Below the pieces are notes generated by a model. It was given only the letters and a program-made list of their open reading frames with translations, was not told where the DNA came from and did not search any database. From contig NZ_LOWB01000024.1 of assembly GCF_001522865.1 (NCBI RefSeq), positions 1-64,000 of the forward strand: 64,000 bases of DNA, written 5' to 3'. Source of the DNA: Burkholderia sp. TSV86 (lineage in GTDB: Bacteria > Pseudomonadota > Gammaproteobacteria > Burkholderiales > Burkholderiaceae). Each line of letters starts with the position of its first letter. The first letter of the stretch is position 1. Both the position numbers and the translations under genes were made by a program. This document shows, one piece after another, positions 62,991 to 64,000 of the stretch.

Positions 62991-63547
62991 TGTCCACGTC
63001 CCCCGCGTCCCCTTCATCTCCCGCGTCCACGGCCGAGCGCGCCGGTCGCGTGAAGCTGATGATTTTCGACGTAGACGGCGTTCTCACCGACGGCAGCCTG
63101 CACTTCACGGCCGCCGGCGACGCGATGAAGTCGTTCAACTCGCTCGACGGCCACGGCGTCAAGCTGTTGCGCGAAGCCGGCATCGCAACGGCGATCATCA
63201 CGGGCCGCCGCTCGGACATCGTCGCCGCGCGTGCGGCCGAGATGAAGATCGCGCATCTGTTTCAGGGCGTCGAGCACAAGCCCGCCGCGTTTGCCGAACT
63301 GTTGCAGAAGACCGGCATCGCCGCCGAAGCGTGCGGCTACATGGGCGACGACTGGCCCGATCTCGCGGTGATGCTGCGTTGCGGTTTCGCGGCCGCGCCG
63401 GCGAATGCCCATCCGGAGGTGATCGCGCGCGCGCATTGGGTGGCCGAGGCGCGGGGCGGACACGGCGCGGTGCGCGAAGTGTGCGATGCGGTCCTGCGCG
63501 CGCAGCATCGCTACGACGCGCTGCTCGCAGCCGCTTGTGGAGTCTGA
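62990..63547 (+). CDS. kdsC: 3-deoxy-D-manno-octulosonate 8-phosphate phosphatase
   Basis: A 185-residue HAD-type phosphatase hydrolysing Kdo-8-phosphate to Kdo. The nucleophile motif is IFDVDGVLTDG (about residues 22-32). IITGRRSDIVAARAAEM holds the motif II Thr and Arg, and YMGDDWPDLAVM is motif IV. A 20-residue Ser/Pro/Ala-rich N-terminal extension is present. It lies between kdsD and lptC and overlaps kdsD by one base, so the genes are translationally coupled. Start at 62990; the TTG three bases upstream overlaps the stop. Confidence 0.95.
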   Translation: MSTSPASPSSPASTAERAGRVKLMIFDVDGVLTDGSLHFTAAGDAMKSFNSLDGHGVKLLREAGIATAIITGRRSDIVAARAAEMKIAHLFQGVEHKPAAFAELLQKTGIAAEACGYMGDDWPDLAVMLRCGFAAAPANAHPEVIARAHWVAEARGGHGAVREVCDAVLRAQHRYDALLAAACGV

Positions 63548-63551
63548 ACGA

Positions 63552-64000
63552 ATGGACGGCAAATCCCGGCTGACTTCGCTGATCCCACTCGTCGCGATGG
63601 CGGCGCTCGCGGGCGGCACGTACTGGCTGCTGCAAGCGACGCTGCCCCCGCCCGGCGAAGAGATCAAGCATTCGAAATCCCATACGCCCGATTATTTCGC
63701 CAACAACTTCTCCGTTACCGAACTCGACCAGACGGGCTCGACCCAATACCGGTTGACGGCCGAGGGGCTGGTTCATTACGAAGACGACGAAACCAGCGAT
63801 CTGACGCTGCCCGCGCTGCGCGCGTTCCAACCGGGCAAGCCCACCGTGACCGCGACCGCCAAACGCGGCGTCGTCAACGGCGACGTCTCGATCGTCGATC
63901 TATACGACAACGCGCAGATCGTGCGCGCGGCAGGCCCGAACGATCCGCCGATGCAGGCGGATTCCGAGCATTTCCGGGTGTTGGTCAACGACGATGTGAT
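63552..64000 (+). CDS. lptC: LPS export ABC transporter periplasmic protein LptC (partial)
   Basis: The first 149 codons are in the window, and the gene runs off the end. An N-terminal membrane anchor (about residues 8-28, LIPLVAMAALAGGTYWLLQ) is followed by the periplasmic beta-jellyroll: DYFANNFSVTELDQTGSTQYRLTAEGL-type sequence typical of LptC. Its function is to pass LPS from LptB2FG to LptA. It begins five bases after kdsC, continuing the Kdo/LPS operon, where lptA and lptB normally follow. Confidence 0.93.
   Translation, partial: MDGKSRLTSLIPLVAMAALAGGTYWLLQATLPPPGEEIKHSKSHTPDYFANNFSVTELDQTGSTQYRLTAEGLVHYEDDETSDLTLPALRAFQPGKPTVTATAKRGVVNGDVSIVDLYDNAQIVRAAGPNDPPMQADSEHFRVLVNDDV

Overview
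The base composition (GC-rich, mostly C/G third codon positions) and the gene set point to a betaproteobacterium of the Burkholderia pseudomallei group. Evidence includes the order ssb - MFS - uvrA, the order kdsD - kdsC - lptC, a Burkholderia-type exopolysaccharide (EPS) locus and a BMA_0021/BMA_0022-type TOMM locus. The exact species cannot be fixed from sequence alone. No tRNA, rRNA, IS element, phage integrase or CRISPR array was seen.

Positions 1-11.3 kb are ordinary chromosome: the 3' end of ilvA followed by queF; a D-amino-acid module (RidA-like protein, D-aminoacylase and an RpiR regulator on the minus strand, divergent from a D-serine-dehydratase-like PLP enzyme); a DJ-1/PfpI protein; an MFS exporter with a downstream MarR regulator and a MarR-type dyad at its promoter; an EcsC protein; an HSL-type hydrolase; and a secreted CHRD protein. 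A candidate small RNA with a clear intrinsic terminator lies at about 11.5 kb.

Positions 11.8-38.2 kb form an EPS/biofilm region. The minus-strand arm is Crp/Fnr regulator - polyprenyl-phosphate sugar transferase - Wza-type export lipoprotein - glycosyltransferase. It diverges, across a 0.9 kb AT-rich spacer, from a second Crp/Fnr gene and a tightly overlapping operon: acyl carrier protein - acyl-CoA dehydrogenase - amino acid:carrier protein ligase - DUF1839 - GH2 beta-mannosidase-like enzyme - tandem alpha/beta hydrolase. A sigma54 activator with a VpsR-like N-terminus, PAP2 phosphatase, two further glycosyltransferases, ElaA-type GNAT, ManC and a Wzx-like flippase follow, then a membrane GGDEF-EAL protein. 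The logic suggested is c-di-GMP and Crp/sigma54 control of a mannose-containing polymer that may carry an amino-acid-derived decoration. Wzy polymerase and Wzc kinase genes were not seen here.

Positions 38.7-46.7 kb hold a compact RiPP (TOMM) operon on the minus strand: FHA protein - giant Ser/Thr kinase/cyclase/AAA/TPR fusion - two nitrile-hydratase-like-leader precursors - cyclodehydratase/YcaO fusion. A hairpin plus T-run sits exactly between the precursors and the modifying enzyme. No dehydrogenase, protease or exporter gene is present beside it. Three small unrecognised genes follow (47.2-48.6 kb).

Positions 49-64 kb return to housekeeping genes: dkgB, ssb, an MFS transporter, uvrA, an AI-2E family permease, purU, a Nudix protein, a LysE exporter, apt, a CPA2 antiporter, and kdsD - kdsC - lptC (Kdo/LPS), truncated by the window end. 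The kdsD promoter is placed so that the transcript may be leaderless.
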